Source: Caenorhabditis elegans (Eukaryota; Nematoda; Chromadorea; Rhabditida; Rhabditidae). From it: DNA of 64,000 nucleotides. The stretch is taken from assembly GCF_000002985.6 (NCBI RefSeq), contig NC_003283.11, forward strand, positions 10,974,001 to 11,038,000. Reading direction: 5' to 3'. Shown here piece after piece: positions 11,838 to 25,064 of this stretch (position 1 is the first letter of the stretch; every line of letters starts with the position of its first letter). The notes below the pieces were generated by a model. The model did no database searches. It was not told the origin of the DNA and saw nothing but the letters and a program-made list of their open reading frames with translations. The position numbers and the translations under genes are program-made.

Positions 11838-13428
11838 CAGTGCTCCACATAATGATACGGCCACCCCCAAATTTTGGTATAACTCAAAACTGGGTTGAGA
11901 TAGCAAAACATAGTTTCTTGTGAAAATGTCCGCTGTACTGGCTAACTTTCAGATAAGTATTGGAAATATACATGAACCGTTCGTAAAAAAGATAAACCAT
12001 TTTTTCATGAAAATCCATATAAAAAAATCCACAAAATGATACGGCCACCCTTGGTTTTTGTTTTCTTTTTTCGTTTTCTTTGCAATTTTTTTTGCTAAAC
12101 GGTAGGTTTCATGTTCGTTTGTGTTTTTACAGCTATGTGTCGTGGAATAACTTTAACTGACTACGAAAAAAGACGAATTGTGCAAAATTATCTCAAGGCT
12201 TTTCGGATCGTCAGATTTTTCGTGATTTGAAACGTTCGAGAGATATGATCATTCGATATGCTTCAAATCCTGCCGCTTATTGCACCAAACAGTCTTCTGG
12301 TCGCCCACCACTTCTTTCTGGTAGAGACAAGCGAAAAATCGTTCGTCGAGCATCAAATTGAACAGTGACTTGCTCGAAAATTAGGAGCGAGATGCACCTG
12401 CCAGTGTCTGTTGAGACTGCACGACGTGTTCGTTCGAATTCCCAGTTTATCAAAAGACGAAAATTGAGAAAGGCTCCTTTCATTACCGAAAAAACCGCTA
12501 AAATCGTATTCAGTTAGCTAAAATCAGCCAGAGAACTAACTGGAGACAAGTGAAGAGTACCGTATGATCATTCAAGCCCAATTTTGGTTTTAGTTCATCT
12601 TTTCCTTTTCTTAAATCGTACCAGTAATCACGGTAGCCTTCTGGTTCATCACAGTTAAACTTTTCCTCGTCACTGAAGATGATCTGAGACCAATACATGA
12701 GCTTGAATGATCATACCGTAATCCTCACTTGTCTCCAGTTAGTTCTCTGGCTGATTTTAGCAAACTGAATACGACTTTGGCAGTGTTTTTCGGTAATGAA
12801 AGGAGCCTTTCCTAATTTTCGTCTTTTGATAAACTGAGACTTCGAAAGAACACGTCGTGCAGTCTCAACAGACACTGGCAGGTTCATCTTTTTTGAGCAA
12901 GTCGCTGTTCAATTGGATGCTAGACGAACGATTTTTCGCTTGTCTCTACCAGAAAGAAGTGGTGGGCGACCAGAAGACTTTTTAATAAGTGGCAGGATTT
13001 GAAGCATATCGAGTGATCATATCTCTTGAACGTTTCAAATCACGAAAAATCTGACGATCCGAAAAGCCTTGAGATAATTTTGCACAATTCGTCTTTTTTC
13101 GTAGTCAGTTAAAGTTATTTCACGACACATAGCTGTAAAAACACAAACGAACATGAAACCTAACGTTTAGCAAAAAAAATTGCAAAGAAAACGAAAAAAG
13201 AAAACAATAACCAAGGGTGGCCGTATCATTTTGTGGATTTTTTTATATGGATTTTCATGAAAAAATGGTTTATCTTTTTTTACGAACGGTTCATGTATAT
13301 TTCCAATACTTATCTGAAAGTTAGCCAGTACAGCGGACATTTTCACAAGAAATTATGTTTTGCTATCTCAACCCAGTTTTGAGTTATACCAAAATTTGGG
13401 GGTGGCCGTATCATTATGTGGAGCACTG
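11838..13428. mobile_element. Tc6-like palindromic Tc1/mariner-family element
   Basis: The element begins CAGTGCTCCACATAATGATA and ends with its exact reverse complement, flanked by TA on both sides (11836-11837 and 13429-13430), the hallmark of Tc1/mariner insertion. The arms (11838-12577 and 12701-13428) are near-perfect inverted copies around a loop of about 120 bases. A second internal inverted pair, AAATGATACGGCCACCCTT, lies near 12035 and 13215. Each arm carries a decayed copy of the start of a transposase gene (MCRGITLTDYEKRR), and the loop carries a piece of a catalytic region (IIFSDEEKFN, then GYRDYWYDLRK) on the minus strand. Size and organisation match, from memory, the palindromic C. 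elegans transposon Tc6 (about 1.6 kb). No intact transposase is present. Confidence 0.85.
12573..12698 (-). pseudogene. Transposase catalytic-region fragment in the Tc6-like loop
   Basis: The minus-strand loop of the palindrome reads WSQIIFSDEEKFN followed by GYRDYWYDLRK. This resembles the segment around the second catalytic Asp of Tc1/Tc3-type transposases (FSDEKKFNxDGPDG). Coding breaks off on both sides and the N-terminal halves in the arms carry stops and frameshifts, so it cannot make an enzyme. Confidence 0.65.
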
Positions 13429-13430
13429 TA

Positions 13431-16400
13431 TAAAATGAACTGGGAAATTAAAAATTCTGTTGTCTTTGAGAAGTGGAAGAAACAGTAAATATAAATATAA
13501 GTAAAAAATGAGCCATGATACAGCTTTAAAATTGGTAATAATATTTCGAGAAAATTTTTTTTAAACATAGTAATCATTATCATCTGTTTTCTTTTTCCAT
13601 GAATATATGGATTCAATACTCAATGCTTCCTAATTTTTAAAAACTGCGAATAAGAAACACAAAATGCCGTGTCACTACTTAAGCTCTAATATATTATGCG
13701 TTGACATTATCCATTCCTGATATGTTTTTGTTTGTCACTTTCTTCATATTTCCACATTTTCTAGTTTATGACGCTCTCATCAGTTTTCCACTTAGAAGTG
13801 CTTATGTCACACCACGGCTTCCGGGCTTCTCCTTCCCTCCTGTTAATATCATAATCGTCAGTCTGGAACAGGATGGGCATATTCTCTATCCCCTTGCTGC
13901 TGCTGATTCTCTGTTGCTTTTCCTATGATTTTGGCTATGATATTAGTATTCCTCTCTTTTACGCGCATGTTTTGTCTGTCAGGATGACTAACGGATTTGG
14001 AGGGCTTGCGGATTTTGAATTTTTTCGATATTTTTTTTGTGGAAATTTGGTGGAAGCGAGAGGTTTATTTGTCTAGTAAACAAAAACTTGAGCCGTTTTT
14101 ATTTTATTGCCCACTAAAATGTTCCATTAAACTGTAACAATTCCAAAATATTTATCTGGTCCCTGGAGAGTCCTCAGCTAAAATAAATTTATTGGACTTT
14201 TTTTTTGTTAAGTAAATCAAGCGTTTAGTAAATCTAGTTATATCTAGCGATAGAAACATTTTATTTTTAAGTTTTTTTTTTGCATCGTAATCGTGGTATG
14301 CTTGTGATAATATCGATTTTTATGTTCAGCAAAATTATTTGTGAAAACTTACCACAAAGGCAAAACTGCTCGGAGTTTTTTAAAAGATTTTTTTAAATTT
14401 TCAACAATTTTACCACCGGCATTACTAAAGTTTTACATTTCATCATGGTATGCTAATTTTCGTAAAATTCAATCTTGTCATAAATTTGTCAAAAAATAAA
14501 CTTTGCCATAATATTTGAATCGAGTTCTAAAATTTTGTTCAGAAGTTATAGAGACAATGAACTTTTCGATGAATAATTAATTAACTGATTCAAATCATTT
14601 TTACTGTTTTCTTTATAAATGTAACGAGTTATAAATACCTAAAAATCAAGCTCTGCAAACTGTTTATCATAAAAGTTTTTGAAAATTCTATACTTCTCTT
14701 ATATTGACTTTTCTTATACATTTTTTTCCAAAAAAACTACAACAAAAACCAGTTTCAATTCTTCGCATGACCTATCCGTGTCTCACGTCATTAAATCATT
14801 TGCCGCTTCGTGGAGCTCATCGACTTTTCTGATTAGATATAGTTAATCAGTCGAGCGCACTGATATCTTGCTGACCTAGTAGGAAACATTGTTTGAGTCG
14901 GAGTCGTGAGTTTTTGCCAAGCACTAAAATTTCAAAGCTCTTCAATACTGAGCCACTTTTTTTAGAACTCATTTGTTCTGGTTACAAATTTTAAGAAAAA
15001 AAAGACTGCGATCTTCGACCACATGCAGATATCTTTTTTTGAAAATAAAAACAATAAAAAATAAGAAAATGAAGAAAAACAAACACTTGTCAATCATAGT
15101 ATCAGTTTTCGAGACTGATGGATTCTTTGTTTTGAATAAACAAGTTACATCAGTCAAGATTAAAGAGGAATTCTTAAGATTCGAGATACTCTAAGTATTT
15201 ATAGTTTTTCGATTCTATCGAATGACGTCTAGCGAGTTTGAAAAATTCTGTTACTGATACTGTAGTTTACTGTTTAGTTTTACTCCTGCTGTTCACTTTC
15301 GTTCCTTTATCCATTTTCATCTCTCCTTTGCCGCAAAGCTCTTCCAAGAACATGCACTATATTATTAACAGATCTATCAAAAACTGTCATATAAGCCTCT
15401 CATTAACATATTCTGTCATTTTCAAAAAACGTTTCAGTGTTTAGCACACTTCGTGAACAAAAAGAAAAGACTCACATAAGAACCTACTGGCAAACGGAAG
15501 TTGAGCACTTCCGTCTATCGTTAGCGTTTTTCTTTCACCACCGAAACATTTTTCTCTTCATTAGAACAAGAACAACTCTCACTTTTTCATCCGACCATTT
15601 TGGATTCCTCCCATTCGTTTCACTTTTGAATATGGCAACTTTTGATTTTATAGGAGCTTGACTACTATTGATGAGCCATTTTATTTTTGAAAAGGTTTTT
15701 CTTACAGCTTAGAAAATTTTAATTATTTGTGATAAACTTTTTTTAAGTGTACAAAATAATGAGTGTTTTGAAAAACCACCTTTTCAAAAAATATTGGTTT
15801 TAATGTTTCAAGTTGCTAAATATCAAATAATGTTTTCAATTATTTTACTCCTATGATCCTGAAATTATATTTTTCAAGTTTTCCATGATATTAATGAAGA
15901 TTTCTGGAATTTCTACATCGTGCATTATCCTGGTTTTCTGTTTTTTAAAAGAAAAAACTTCTAACATCACAGTTTTTATCATAAATCTTTGACTATTAGA
16001 TATTTTGGATCTTATTATCTATCTTATGCTGAACTACTTCCCAGATGATCCGACTTTGCGTCAATTTATCTCTTTAGCTTTTTGTTTTTAATTTACTGTC
16101 TAGTTCTCTTTTTTTTGCTTTAGGAGCCTTTCAACTCATTCTTCCATTTCCCTGCAATCGTCTGCTGAAATATGATTTCTTTTATTCTGAAGAGCTTTGG
16201 TCTACCTGTTTGGCTATCAGTCATTCATTTTCTGCACATAATTTTCATTTTCCTCCTTTTGTTAAGATCTCTGTCCGGATTAGATCAATCCAAGAAGCCC
16301 ACCATCCATGCTGTCGTTTTCTTTTTTCTTAAAATTGGTAATTTTTTGACGCATTTCCTCGTTTGTCTTTTCTCATTTTTATTGTTTTTGTTTTTGACGG

Positions 16401-18090
16401 ATTTTGAATTTTCATCAAAAAAAAGTTCAAAATCTATTGTTCTCAAGCCGGAACTTTTTATTTAAAATTAAAAAAAAAACCCCCAATAGAGTGTCTTAAA
16501 ATTCCATTTAAATTCCATAATGTTTATTGGCAAAAATACGATTAATTGACTGTGAGAATTGTAACTTGAAATTCATGCAATTATATCACTTCTCATAAAA
16601 TATATAATCGAACAGATTATCGATAGAAGTAGAAGCTCTTGTTAAATCTTTCTTCGTCTTGGAAGGGGATTCCGTGAGTCTCAGCAAATGAACAGCAATA
16701 AATTGAGCTATCGTCGCCTACGTTCATTCTGCTTGATAGTTTTTTGTTGAAGACGTGCTTGAATTTCTATCGGCTATAAATAGATTATTCGAAAATTCCA
16801 ATTGACTGAACACGGCTCCGCCAAGCTTTCTTTGTTCGCTTAGATTTTTGAGATTCATATTTCAAGTTTTATTCATTTGTCGTTGAATATCCATCGCGAC
16901 TGTGTATACTTACAGTTTTACGTCCGAATGATTTATTTTTATTACTAGTAAGACTCACGAAACTTACGTTAGCGACTTCACTTCTCCCAATATCCATTCC
17001 GCCGAATCGTTGGGTGACGGGTAAGCTTCTCCCCCGTTTTTTATTGTTAGATCGCCCTCATGGCGCCCTAACAATAGCTTTGTGGAAATGTTTTGTCATG
17101 TTTTTTATATGTTTCTGTACAGTTTTGTTTTTTTTTCCTTTTTCTTTTTTTGGGTACTTTGTTTGGGTAAATCAAGAAGAGCCGGGCGAGCGTAAGTCGT
17201 GCCTTTGTAGAATATATGTAATTTTTTCAAAGTAATTCCATTTTTTTCTTCAATTTCTCCCCCAGAACGGTAAAAGTTTTGATTTGAATTCTATCTTATT
17301 GTAAATAAGGTTCACCGTAGCTGTTATTGAAATGCAAATTAAACAGCGGAAGTCAAGTTCTTATTATCGAAAAATGCACGTTTACTTTTTTGAATAAATT
17401 TTCGAAATAAATTTTTTCACATCATTTTATAGAACTGAATAATTTGATCGATTTTAAAACATTGCGATCGAGCGTTCCTTTTATTAAGTTTGGTTCATTC
17501 AATCATTCCGATTGATGAGTTATTATTTTATATGGTTTATGTGTGAACTTCATTGAATTCAAATCTGATATTATTAGCATTGTTCAAAATGTTCGGAAAT
17601 TATCAGTTTTATACATTGTGTTAAAAACGAATGATATCATATACTAATTTGCACTTTTAACAAATATATCAAGAATATACTGAAAAAAAAAGAATATCGG
17701 AAGCAAAGACTACATGGCATTAATTGAATAATGAACTAAATCTCACAAAGCCTTTCCTCACATTCACAAAATATAAAATAAAAAGGATTAATAATGTAGA
17801 CCAATATCTTTTAGATTCTATATTTAGTTAACTTCATACTTGAATATTCACCTCCGTTTCCTCCTACACTTCTTAATCTTTCAATTTCAATTGAAGACCT
17901 TGGATATTAATAGTTAAATTTTGATTTTATCGAGATATGCACCGGTCACTCTCAACATTTTCTTTTCTTATTAATCGTTTTGATTCATTTTTTGTTTCTT
18001 TCTCTGTTTGTATTTCCAATGTTTTTTACCTGCATAAACTCTCCACCTCTTTCTCTATCTTAAAAAATGACGGATTTCAAGTTCGTGCTT
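13431..18090. other. Gene-poor T-rich region upstream of the GPCR gene
   Basis: No coding region supported. Many thymine-rich stretches give spurious hydrophobic open frames on the plus strand. A short hairpin sits at 17042-17076. The region probably includes the distal promoter of the receptor gene that starts at 18099. Confidence 0.5.
17042..17076. other. Short perfect-arm hairpin
   Basis: TATTGTTAG pairs with CTAACAATA, and an inner GCC pairs with GGC across a 3x3 internal loop and a five-base loop. GC content is locally higher than the surroundings. It is too short for a normal pre-miRNA; no role is assigned. Confidence 0.4.
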
Positions 18091-18098
18091 TCAGACTG

Positions 18099-20817
18099 AT
18101 GACATCTACTGTCATCTACGTTCCAGACATTCAAGAATTACCAGAATGTGAGCCATCAGTATTCAATGATATTCAGGCAACCATTCGATTATTCGGAGGT
18201 ATTATAAAATTCTGTTTATTTTTATGAAAAAATTAATTAATTCCAGGCATGCCAATTGCTATATTTGGTTTTATCACAAACGTGATCAATGTGATAGTAT
18301 TTTGTGATCCAGAGATGCGATGTTCTCTTGTAAATCATTTTTTATTGGTGAGAAACTTTTAATTTCCATCTAAAAAAATTTCTGATATACTGTATTCAGG
18401 TGCTCTCAATTTCCGATCTAGTACTTTTGGTGTGTAATTTCTTTATGCTCATATTCCCAGTTATTGCATCAATGAGCAATAGCTATTTGTTACATGATTA
18501 TTATCCTGTATTTCTGTGGTTTGCGTATCCAGTTGGATTGAGTACACAAACTTGTGGTGTTTATCTCACAGTTCTGGTTTCTGTGCACAGATATTTAGGA
18601 GTTTGTCATCCTTTTCGAGCAAAACGATGGGTTTCTGGAAAACCTGTTAAATGGGCAATTATTGGTAAGTGCATAATTTTTTTTTTAATTTGTTCATTTT
18701 TTCAGGCTCAATAATCTTCAGTATAGTAATAAATCTTCATACGTGGCTTGAATTGGACATTCGTCCTTGCTATTCTATCAACTTCAATGCACCTATCAGT
18801 TCAATTATATTAACAAGTTTGAGACAAAAATCATCATACAATTTGATAACAAAATGTATAATGTATACATTGATAATGTTCATCATTCCATTCATTACAC
18901 TTATAATAGTTAATTGTCGAATTGTGGTTGCATTGAAAGAATCAACGAGAATGAGAAATGGTCAATCAATGAAGAAAAGCACACAATCGTAAGTTTTTTT
19001 TCTGGATCAAAGTTTTTATTTTAATGGCAACTTGAAGTTTTTTTTCTGAATTCTTCTAGAGATTCAATAAAAGAAATCCCATAAGGCTTTTGAATTTATT
19101 TCTAAAAAATAAAGGAAATAAACCGAGGGACGGAACTTTAAAAAAACATGTTAAAATTTTACACTAAAAAATTAAACTGTTCCAGTAGATTCACCTGGAA
19201 ATCTCTCGACAAGTAAGTTTGGTTATGTTAGTCATTTATTTTGGCCTGCATATTTTCCCCCGCGTGTTTTCCTGAATTACCCTTTTGGAATGGCGTGCTT
19301 GCTTAGCTTTTGTCAGGATTTGTGTATACGATATTATCTTTTTATCATTTTCAGACGAATTATGAATAATTTTCGGATGCTCAAAGGTGCCAAATACAGT
19401 GAGTTATTTGGAAGGTTCGGGCGACTCAATTTCAAGTAAGTGAAAAGTGAAACTTTTTTCATTTAAATTGGAACTTTAAAATGTCTAAAAATACTGAGAG
19501 ACAGCCATTTTTGTTAATTTTCAAGAAAATTAGTTTAACAATATAAAATCATATTAAAGACGAATCTTCATTTTGAATTACATAACATTATAATTTCAGC
19601 CCGTTGAAAACGCCATCACTTCTAAAAACAAATGGAAATTCTCTTCGTGATCGTTCTGTAACTCTTATGCTTCTTGCAATTGTTGCCATATTTCTCTGCT
19701 GTAATTGTCTTGCATTCTGCAACAACATCTACGAAAACGTGCAACATGTAAAAAAACATGCATCGGATTCTCAATCCCTGAATCAAACTTCATTTGTTCC
19801 AGAGGTAACCCATTTTTATACTTTAACGTACACTCAAAATTAATCTCTGAAAAATCGGAATAATTTTACAAATAAACTTCCTAATAATTTCCAGATCGAA
19901 GAACAATCACAAGATTATGATGGTGAATGGAGCATTTTTAATGAATGGAACTTTGACCTTTCTGTTGAAATATCAAATCTTCTAATCAGTTTGAATTCAT
20001 CCAGTTCTATGTTTGTATATCTGATTTTTTCATCAAAGTACAGATCAATTATCAAACACTGGCTGGGATTAGAGAAGAGAAAAAGAGTATGAAAATATCT
20101 GAAATTCTAAAACAAAAATTTGATTTTCAGACAAATGGAGTTGCCTTAACAACAGTGATGGCCGCTCAGAAAGCATTGGAGCTTTCGATTCTTCCAGATG
20201 AAGTTGAAGGTGATTAGTTCTGTACTATGTGTTATCATTCAATTTAAAAATTTCCAGCCCGTCGTCATAGAAAAGAAAAATCACATTTTGTAAAAAATAA
20301 GAAACAAATGAACAAATCAGCTCAATTATTTCTCACAACATCAGAAATTGATCTTCGAAAAGCAAGAACGATTCGAAAAGAACAAGAAGACGAAGAAGAA
20401 GAAGAGGAAGAGATTCGAGAAATTCAAAGCGATGAGCCAAGTGCAGCCAGTAATCTTTCTAGAGGTATAAGGTCTAAACATAAAACACGAAAAATATTTT
20501 TCTTGACTATTTCTTATTGACATTTGGCTGATCAGCCCGTCATGCGATACCAAAATTTGTGGAGCATTATTTGAAAACTTTGGGTCAAGTGAAAATAATA
20601 AGTATTTCCACAAATCAAAAAACCCTGCGCGTTATACAAAAAGTTGTTGCCCTTAAAATGCTTTTGAGAAAAAACTCATTTATCCTAAGCACTAATTTGT
20701 TTTAAAATTAATTTCTACTTTTTGACAAACGTGTTCAGTAATAATACAATTTTTTCAGATGATCAAAACCGTTCAAGCTCGAAACGAAAACTTCTTCGAT
20801 TTGCCACTCTCGCCTAA
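18099..20817 (+). CDS. frpr-9: FMRFamide-receptor-like rhodopsin-family GPCR
   Basis: Exons: 18099-18198, 18247-18347, 18400-18664, 18706-18988, 19186-19212, 19355-19435, 19600-19804, 19895-20086, 20131-20209, 20258-20464, 20759-20817; 1599 nt, 532 residues, in frame throughout. The start follows an acceptor at 18094 by four bases. Seven hydrophobic segments: TM1 near IFGFITNVINVIVF, TM2 with SISDLVLLVC, TM3 ending SVHRYLGVCHPF, TM4 IIFSIVINLHTW, TM5 MYTLIMFIIPFITLIIVNC, TM6 VTLMLLAIVAIFLCCNCLAF, TM7 SNLLISLNSSSSMFVYLIF. The pattern PEMRCS..NHFL, TQTCGVYLT and RYxxVCHP fits FMRFamide/myosuppressin-type neuropeptide receptors. The DRY position reads HRY. The long C-tail has an acidic Glu run and basic ends. 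It probably signals from neuronal plasma membrane through G proteins. The symbol is from memory (F53B7.2, next to isy-1 = F53B7.3) and is tentative; the family call is firm. Confidence 0.85.
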
Positions 20818-23800
20818 AATCTAATTCACTTGTTTATATTTGTAAAAGAATTTTCCTCTTTATTTTACGGGTTTTTAAAAATTGATCTCGAACGTTTCCT
20901 CCAGTTCAATTATTCTCAACTTTTCTTTTGTTTCCATTTTATGACCTCAATGAAGATATAATAATGATAAAAAAGATTTTAAAGTGAGATTGGTGTGTGG
21001 GCTCTCATGGCAGGGAGCCGTTCAATTGTCGACAATATATCATTTTGTGCATTAGGTCGGACTTCTCTAACCATTGAGATTCAGGTGAGGAGCAAGAGAA
21101 TGCTCAACGCATTTCTTCCAGTTGCTTTTTTTAAGTTCGCACTTTTCACGATGGATAGTTATTAGTATCATTTCTACGATTTCATAGACTTTAACAACAT
21201 TTCGTTTAAGTTCTGGAGCTTGATGTGAAGTTATGGCAGTATGACTAGTTTACCTGCAAAAATACTGTTACAAATACTCCACTTTTCGAAATTATTTTCA
21301 TAATACAAAGTTAAGAGGACAGATTTATGTTCCTCATAAACTTTGAGCATGAACAAAATTAAAATACTATCTATGTATACATACGTAACATCTCTGCTGT
21401 AACTTTTTCAATAATAGTCCTGTATGATCATATTTCACTTTGGCCCCATTGTGGCAAAGACTTAGGATATGCTTCACAAAAGTATTCAGAAAAAAGAATC
21501 CCAGTCGCTTAAAATAATTTTACTACTCTTTCATTGTTTTGGCAATCATTTCCGGATACCAAATCCAAAATCTGCACCCGCGAAAAGGATATTTAGTAAA
21601 ATATATTTATGGAAATCAAATACTCTTAAATACATTATCTTTGTTCTCTTATATATCTTTTTTGCCACCCTGCAACTTCTTTTTCTATCTTTTTTTTAGA
21701 GCACTTACATAGTGTCACATTTCATTTCCGTTCAAAAGCTTCTTCTCTCAGTTTCTTTTCCGGTCAGACGTCTCCAAAATTGTGAAAGCAACAATGAATC
21801 TAGAAGACAATCGCCAAGGAAATTAAAATCTCTAAACACATTTCAATGTTTTCTGTCACTTTCAGAAAGTTGCCGACTCGATAAAAAGAGAAAGTGAAGT
21901 TTGGAGACTGCGACGTCCAAAATGAGTATAATTGTATTTGTTAGCATATTTCTTTTATTTTTTTCTCTCACTCATTCATGGTAAAACTACTAAACATTTA
22001 TGTTTTAAAATTGTTTAGTATATCAGATATGGCTTCTGAATTTTGTTCAATTCCAAGAAGAAGTGCGTCTTGATTTTTTAAAAATATTCTCTGTTTTTCG
22101 AGTATTTGACGAGTGTGAATGTATATATAATTGAACTTGAAACTTTCTATTTCCGTATACAAAGAAATTAAATGCCGTAGACAAAAATTGATCTCTGAAA
22201 AATAACTTGTCGGGAACTCCTTTTTAATTAGCTTTAAAATTGTATGTTGTCAAGTACAAACTAAATATTTTACTGTATTTTCGAAACCAGTTTACGGCAT
22301 GAAACAGTGTTTCAATAAATTTTGAGAAACTAAATTGTGTGCCAACCATTTTGTAATCAACAATTGAGGCATGTAGGAGGTTCAGAAATCTATATTGAAA
22401 CACCAGTTTCAAACATATTTTTTAAATATATGCTCACTTCAGACTTGCAGTTTAGACCGTACAGTTTTATTTTTCACGTTATACGGATATTATAGTTAGT
22501 TTTCTTTTCTCTTTTTTACTATTTGTTTTCTTTTATTCAAATTTCTTCTTTTTTTTTGGTTTTTCTCTTCAACCATTTAGCCATGTCTCATCCAATATCA
22601 TAGTGTCCTTTTTTGGTTACAAATGCGCCCATCCCTGGACAACCTCCGTGAATAATTCAACTCATCTTCAGTTGCTCAATTCATGACTCTTTGCCTCCTT
22701 TCTGGTGATGGCAAAACGACGAAGCATAAACGTCTGGCCCTCCTTTTTGTCTTGTCTAATTTTTTGAATAGATGTAGTGAAAATAAAGTTTTTCGACGAG
22801 ATGCGTCCAGCTTCTGAGAAAACCTGCAATTTTAGGCAGATTGGTGTGTACAATGTGTCAACAATGTTAGAGTGACATAGGAATCGTTGTCCACTAAGAC
22901 GCCTAGTATATTTGAATTTTCTGAACTGTAGCTATTCTGCTCAAAAAACTTTAAAAAATTGTTTTAGTGCCCTAAATCCAAGAGATGCCGTTTCCTCGCA
23001 TTCTACATTGGATTCTTGATTTTTTGACAACTCTTGCAAAGAACTATCCTAATCTGAATCTTACAACTTTTAACATAAAAATATTTTAATTTAAATTGTA
23101 AATACATTCCAATGACTTCTTATGCACTACTACGTATATCCCGAATAATAAATAACCCAGGAACATGTACTTTTCTCCGCTCACTTTTCCTTCTTCTCCT
23201 CCCTACTTCTACTTTAATTGCTTCAACTTCTCGTTCTTCACGTAATTTTTTTCGTTCGGTTTTGTTTCGAATTTTCAATTTGAAGCATTTCATTTTTTTC
23301 TGATATTATATAGCAGTCATCGGATGGATTGTTTATCCATATTTTCTGTTCACACGTCACCGAATTTGTTATGTATTGACCTCCTTCACTTTCTTATCCC
23401 TTTTTGTAGAAAGAAGCATATTCTTTTGCTAGGGAAAAGTGATCAGCTCTTCCATTTATTTTTGAGAAATATGAGAACCGATATAAGGATCATTTTTTTA
23501 ATCTTCAAGTATTTCTGCAGTTAGAGCTGTTTTTGCAAAACTGTATCACGATTCAAACTTTGAAAACCTTATTCTGATACTTTGATGTCGAAAGTTTTTT
23601 TCATGGTCTACTATCAGTAAATTATGTTGTTTTTGGTAGTTTTTCTCCAAATAATAAATTGTTGCTATATTTTCTAGAACCAAATAGCTTCAAATTTTTG
23701 TAGCATATTTGAATTCAATTTCGTGTCCCATGTGATTATAGTATGTGAATTTTATTTCCTAATTATCGTAGTATATTGAGATTTCAATGTTCCCAATTTT

Positions 23801-24649
23801 TTTCAAGATAAATGGTTCCTAAAGTTGAAACAACTACTGTTCGGTTAAACGGTTTCTAAATTTCTTTGACGGTATTCAAAATGACTGAAGAACGTCTGTA
23901 AAATCGAATGTTTGTATTAAATTAACAAAACAAATCCAAAAGACCAAAAGAAGGCATACCATTCACTTAACTCAATGACTTTCTACAGAAAAGCACAGAA
24001 CATACATTTATACATTTATATTTTTTATTTTTTATGATACATTTATGATGACAATATTTTTGTGTTCATCAGTTAATCCGATTAACAAGAGTATTTTTCA
24101 ATTTTCAAAAGAATTGAACAACAGTTTTCAAAGAGAGTTGTTTGTCTCCATCTAACAACACTTCAGGGTGGCAAAAGTCGATATGAAATATTCCATCTCA
24201 AATTCATAGATTCATTCATAGGTCGTGTCCGTCTGTCCGTCCCTTTTGCCATGCCTTCTCCCTTTTCTTCACCGACACACTTTATTCCTTCATCATGGAC
24301 CGCTTGTCACTAACTTTGATACTACTACTATTGCCTAGTAAGAATACTCTACAACAACCACCCCCATTTTCCTTGTTTTATTCTATTCACGGGGCGGTGT
24401 ACGGGGTGACCACTAAGTGAATTACTAGTATTATATCAAAAGTCGGAGTTTGAGTTTTTTTCACCTGCCGATAGAATTCGCCGAATTCTTTTTGATATGA
24501 ATGTTTTATCAAATTGTCATGTGACGGAATTTCCTGATTCAACAATATAAACTTTTAGTGTTGAATATTGTTTTTCTAAATCCAGGCAGTTTTTAGACAT
24601 TGCAGTTAATGAACTTCTGGCTTTTGATGGGATAGTGAGCAGAAGTTAC

Positions 24650-24735
24650 TGTGGAGATAGGATCTAGGTACTGTAGTACGGTAAAGGTACTGTATACTGT
24701 AGGGTTACTGTAGGAATACTGTAGTCTCGGGAAGG
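24650..24735. repeat. Cluster of TACTGTA(G) repeats
   Basis: Several copies of TACTGTAG or close variants occur within about 85 bases (for example TACTGTAGTACGG, GTTACTGTAGG, ATACTGTAGTC). This short interspersed motif is very common in C. elegans and usually marks decayed non-autonomous elements. Confidence 0.65.
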
Positions 24736-24816
24736 GGATCGCGCCGGAGTTGTGAGAATATAAGACAAAAGTTAGAAAAAAAAATTAAATCCAAGAAAGC
24801 TCAAAAAGCCAAGATC

Positions 24817-24970
24817 TGGGCGGAGCCTATTTTCAAAGTATTATTGTGATCAGCCATTCTATCTTTTTTCAATTGTTCATGTCTACAGTCAAACAGATAA
24901 TCTAAATTTTAGGTAGGTTCAAAACGGAAAAAAGTGCAACGTGCGGAATTCCCTAAATAGGCTCCTCCCA
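24817..24970. repeat. Short element with TGGGCGGAGCCTATTT inverted ends
   Basis: TGGGCGGAGCCTATTTT at 24817 is mirrored by AAATAGGCTCCTCCCA at 24955-24970, about 120 bases apart. The ends resemble a common C. elegans GGGCGGAGC repeat family. It sits about 170 bp upstream of the small cysteine-rich gene. Confidence 0.7.
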
Positions 24971-25064
24971 TTTCTTTGTTTTACTGTTTTTCATCGATTT
25001 TCACTTATAAAACGGAACTTTCTTCTACCCAAATACACATTATTCTCAATTCATCATCTCTCTT

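Larger units (their letters stand above)
20818..25060. other. Intergenic region without supported genes
   Basis: Contains the 3' UTR of the receptor gene, then AT-rich sequence with no coherent exons. Less AT-rich stretches near 21000-21120, 22560-22720 and 24220-24420 are notable but unassigned. A cluster of TACTGTAG-type repeats lies at 24650-24750 and a palindromic repeat at 24817-24970. Confidence 0.5.

Noticed and set aside
12277-12698. Separate minus-strand genes inside the Tc6-like element
   Set aside because: They are transposase remnants and arm inversions, not host genes.
17042-17076. microRNA precursor
   Set aside because: The hairpin is only about 35 bases, too short for a Dicer substrate; flanks do not extend the pairing.
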